DNA from: Candidatus Hydrogenedentota bacterium
GTDB taxonomy: Bacteria; Hydrogenedentota; Hydrogenedentia; Hydrogenedentiales; CAITNO01
Reading direction: 5' to 3'
Length of the DNA stretch: 6,991 nucleotides
NCBI GenBank assembly: GCA_903922535.1
Contig: CAIXUF010000703.1
Location: forward strand, 1 to 6,991
Shown here: positions 5,775 to 6,991 of the stretch, in pieces
How the letters are laid out: each line of letters starts with the position of its first letter
How positions within the stretch are numbered: position 1 is the first letter of the stretch
Notes under the pieces: generated by a model
Database searches by the model: none
Seen by the model: only the letters and a program-made list of their open reading frames with translations
What the model was told of the DNA's origin: nothing
Made by a program: the position numbers and the translations under genes

Positions 5775-6991
5775 ATCAGACCGAACCGTGTGTGCACTTT
5801 GGCTGCTGCGGCGGCTGCGCCGCGCAGGACATGCCCTACGATCAACAGGTGGCAAACAAAGCAGACGCGCTGCACACCTTGTTTGCGCCGTTCTGGGACG
5901 GTCCCATTGACGTTATGCCCTCGCCTGTGTTGTGGCACTACCGCAATAAGATCGATCCCGTTTTCTCGCCCAAACGCTATGAGGCCCCGCCGCCCCCGGA
6001 CTTTGTGCGCGAGACGGTGCTGGGCTTCAAGGAGAGGGGCCGCTGGTCCTGGCCGCTGGAAACACGCGAGTGCAAGATCGGACCCGAGGGTGTGGACCGG
6101 CTGTTTGCCGCGGTCAACAACTGGCACCGGCCCCTGGGCCTGAGCGGATTCGACACGCGGCGGCAGGAGGGCTTCCTGCGCGCGTTGCTGGTGCGCGACG
6201 CCAAGCGCACGGGACAGCGCATGGTGGTGCTCATAACCTCGCCCGGCCCGCTCGACACAACACCGTTTGTCGCCGCCGTCCGGGAGCATTTTTGCGCGGA
6301 CTCCATCTATCGCGGCATCTTCAGCGGCGGTGCCGAGGTGGCGACGGCGGATGAACTGGAACTGCTCCACGGCGCGCCGACGATTGACGAGACGCTCGTC
6401 ATCCAGGAGGACCCGCCGCGCGGCACATGGGAAGACCCCATTGCCGCGCTGGCCGCACTGCACGGCGGGAAGGGACGCAGCCTGTCCTTCCGCATCTCGC
6501 CGTTGAGCTTCTTTCAGACCAACCCTTTGGGGGCAGAGCGGCTTTATGGGCTCATCCGCGCCTGGGTGCGCCGCGTCGCGCCCGACACCCTGTATGACCT
6601 TTTCGGCGGCATGGGCGGGATCGCCTTTTCCTGCACCGATCTGGTGCGGCAGGTGTGGTCCGTGGAGAACGTCGCCGCCGCGTCGGAGGACGGCCGCCAC
6701 AATGCGGCCGTCAACGGCATCGGCAATGTGGAGTTCATCACCGACGAGGTAAAGAACTATCTCCGGGACCGGCTGACGGCGGGCGGATTTCAGGGCAATG
6801 TGGCCGTGGTGCTCGACCCGCCGCGCTCCGGCATGCACCCCAAGGCGATCCGCCGGTTGGTGGAGCTGCGCCCGCCGCATGTACTCTATGTGTCCTGCAA
6901 TCCCAAGGTGCTGGCAGGCGAAATGCCGTCCTATCTGGAAGCCTACCGGCTGGCGGGTGTGCGGGCCGTGGACATGTTTCCCCACACGCCC
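5771..6991 (+). CDS. Fe-S RNA m5U methyltransferase, RlmD/RumA-like (3' truncated)
   Basis: 407 codons are present and the frame is still open at the window edge. The product is a SAM-dependent uracil-C5 RNA methyltransferase of the TrmA/RlmC/RlmD family. A 4Fe-4S cluster is predicted from C7-X5-C13-X2-C16 near the start (CCGGCAAQD) and C101 in RECKIG, the spacing type of E. coli RlmD. The catalytic domain has SFFQTN at 246-251 (Q249), the SAM-binding DLFGGMGG at 276-283, VEN at 298-300, LDPPRSG at 348-354, and the nucleophile C376 in YVSCNP (373-378). The last residues, DMFPHTP, are the start of the motif that carries the general-base Glu, which must lie just beyond the window. The N-terminal TRAM domain of E. 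coli RlmD is absent, since the Cys cluster begins at residue 7. Family enzymes modify 23S rRNA U1939 or U747, or tRNA U54; the sequence alone does not settle which. Start ATG 5771 overlaps the HAD stop. Confidence 0.92.
   Translation, partial: MNQTEPCVHFGCCGGCAAQDMPYDQQVANKADALHTLFAPFWDGPIDVMPSPVLWHYRNKIDPVFSPKRYEAPPPPDFVRETVLGFKERGRWSWPLETRECKIGPEGVDRLFAAVNNWHRPLGLSGFDTRRQEGFLRALLVRDAKRTGQRMVVLITSPGPLDTTPFVAAVREHFCADSIYRGIFSGGAEVATADELELLHGAPTIDETLVIQEDPPRGTWEDPIAALAALHGGKGRSLSFRISPLSFFQTNPLGAERLYGLIRAWVRRVAPDTLYDLFGGMGGIAFSCTDLVRQVWSVENVAAASEDGRHNAAVNGIGNVEFITDEVKNYLRDRLTAGGFQGNVAVVLDPPRSGMHPKAIRRLVELRPPHVLYVSCNPKVLAGEMPSYLEAYRLAGVRAVDMFPHTP

Noticed and set aside
5684..6985. Long - strand frame of about 433 codons
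   Set aside because: Antisense to the methyltransferase, whose sense frame has all cluster, SAM-binding and catalytic Cys motifs.

Overview
The window is GC-rich (about two thirds G+C by eye) and gene-dense. Every gene is on the + strand, with ATGA start/stop overlaps and GGAG-type ribosome binding sites. This indicates a bacterial chromosome segment. No taxonomic marker is present. The TGGAC-type 9-bp repeats resemble ones I loosely associate with Planctomycetes/Verrucomicrobia-like or uncultured Gram-negative lineages, but that is weak recollection and I would not assign a phylum.

Layout: (1) 1-133, an AT-richer leader. (2) 134-571, a stand-alone Nudix hydrolase. (3) 572-785, a non-coding gap with a dispersed-type palindromic repeat (27-bp perfect arms, 656-751, plus degenerate partial copies). 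(4) 786-4801, an NAD salvage block: pncA (nicotinamidase), pncB (nicotinate phosphoribosyltransferase, 4-nt overlap with pncA) and a long glutamine-dependent nadE (NAD+ synthetase). A short GC-rich hairpin lies between pncB and nadE. (5) 4802-5012, a second non-coding gap with two opposed arrays of a 9-bp unit that form a perfect 34-bp inverted repeat. (6) 5013-5774, a HAD-superfamily hydrolase. (7) 5771-6991, an RlmD/RumA-type Fe-S RNA m5U methyltransferase, overlapping the HAD gene by 4 nt and cut by the window edge just before its expected catalytic Glu.

The three central genes cover the Preiss-Handler route from nicotinamide to NAD+ (nicotinamide to nicotinate, to nicotinate mononucleotide, then deamido-NAD to NAD+). 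The adenylyltransferase NadD is not in the window and must be elsewhere. The neighbouring Nudix enzyme could act on ADP-ribose or a related nucleotide, which would fit NAD turnover, but its substrate is not shown by the sequence. The HAD and methyltransferase genes look like a separate two-gene unit.

The genes are conventional. The least explained content is in the two intergenic gaps. Each gap is about 210 nt and holds a long perfect inverted repeat with a 42-nt spacer, but the two repeats belong to unrelated families. I see no evidence for a new defence, mobile or biosynthetic system.
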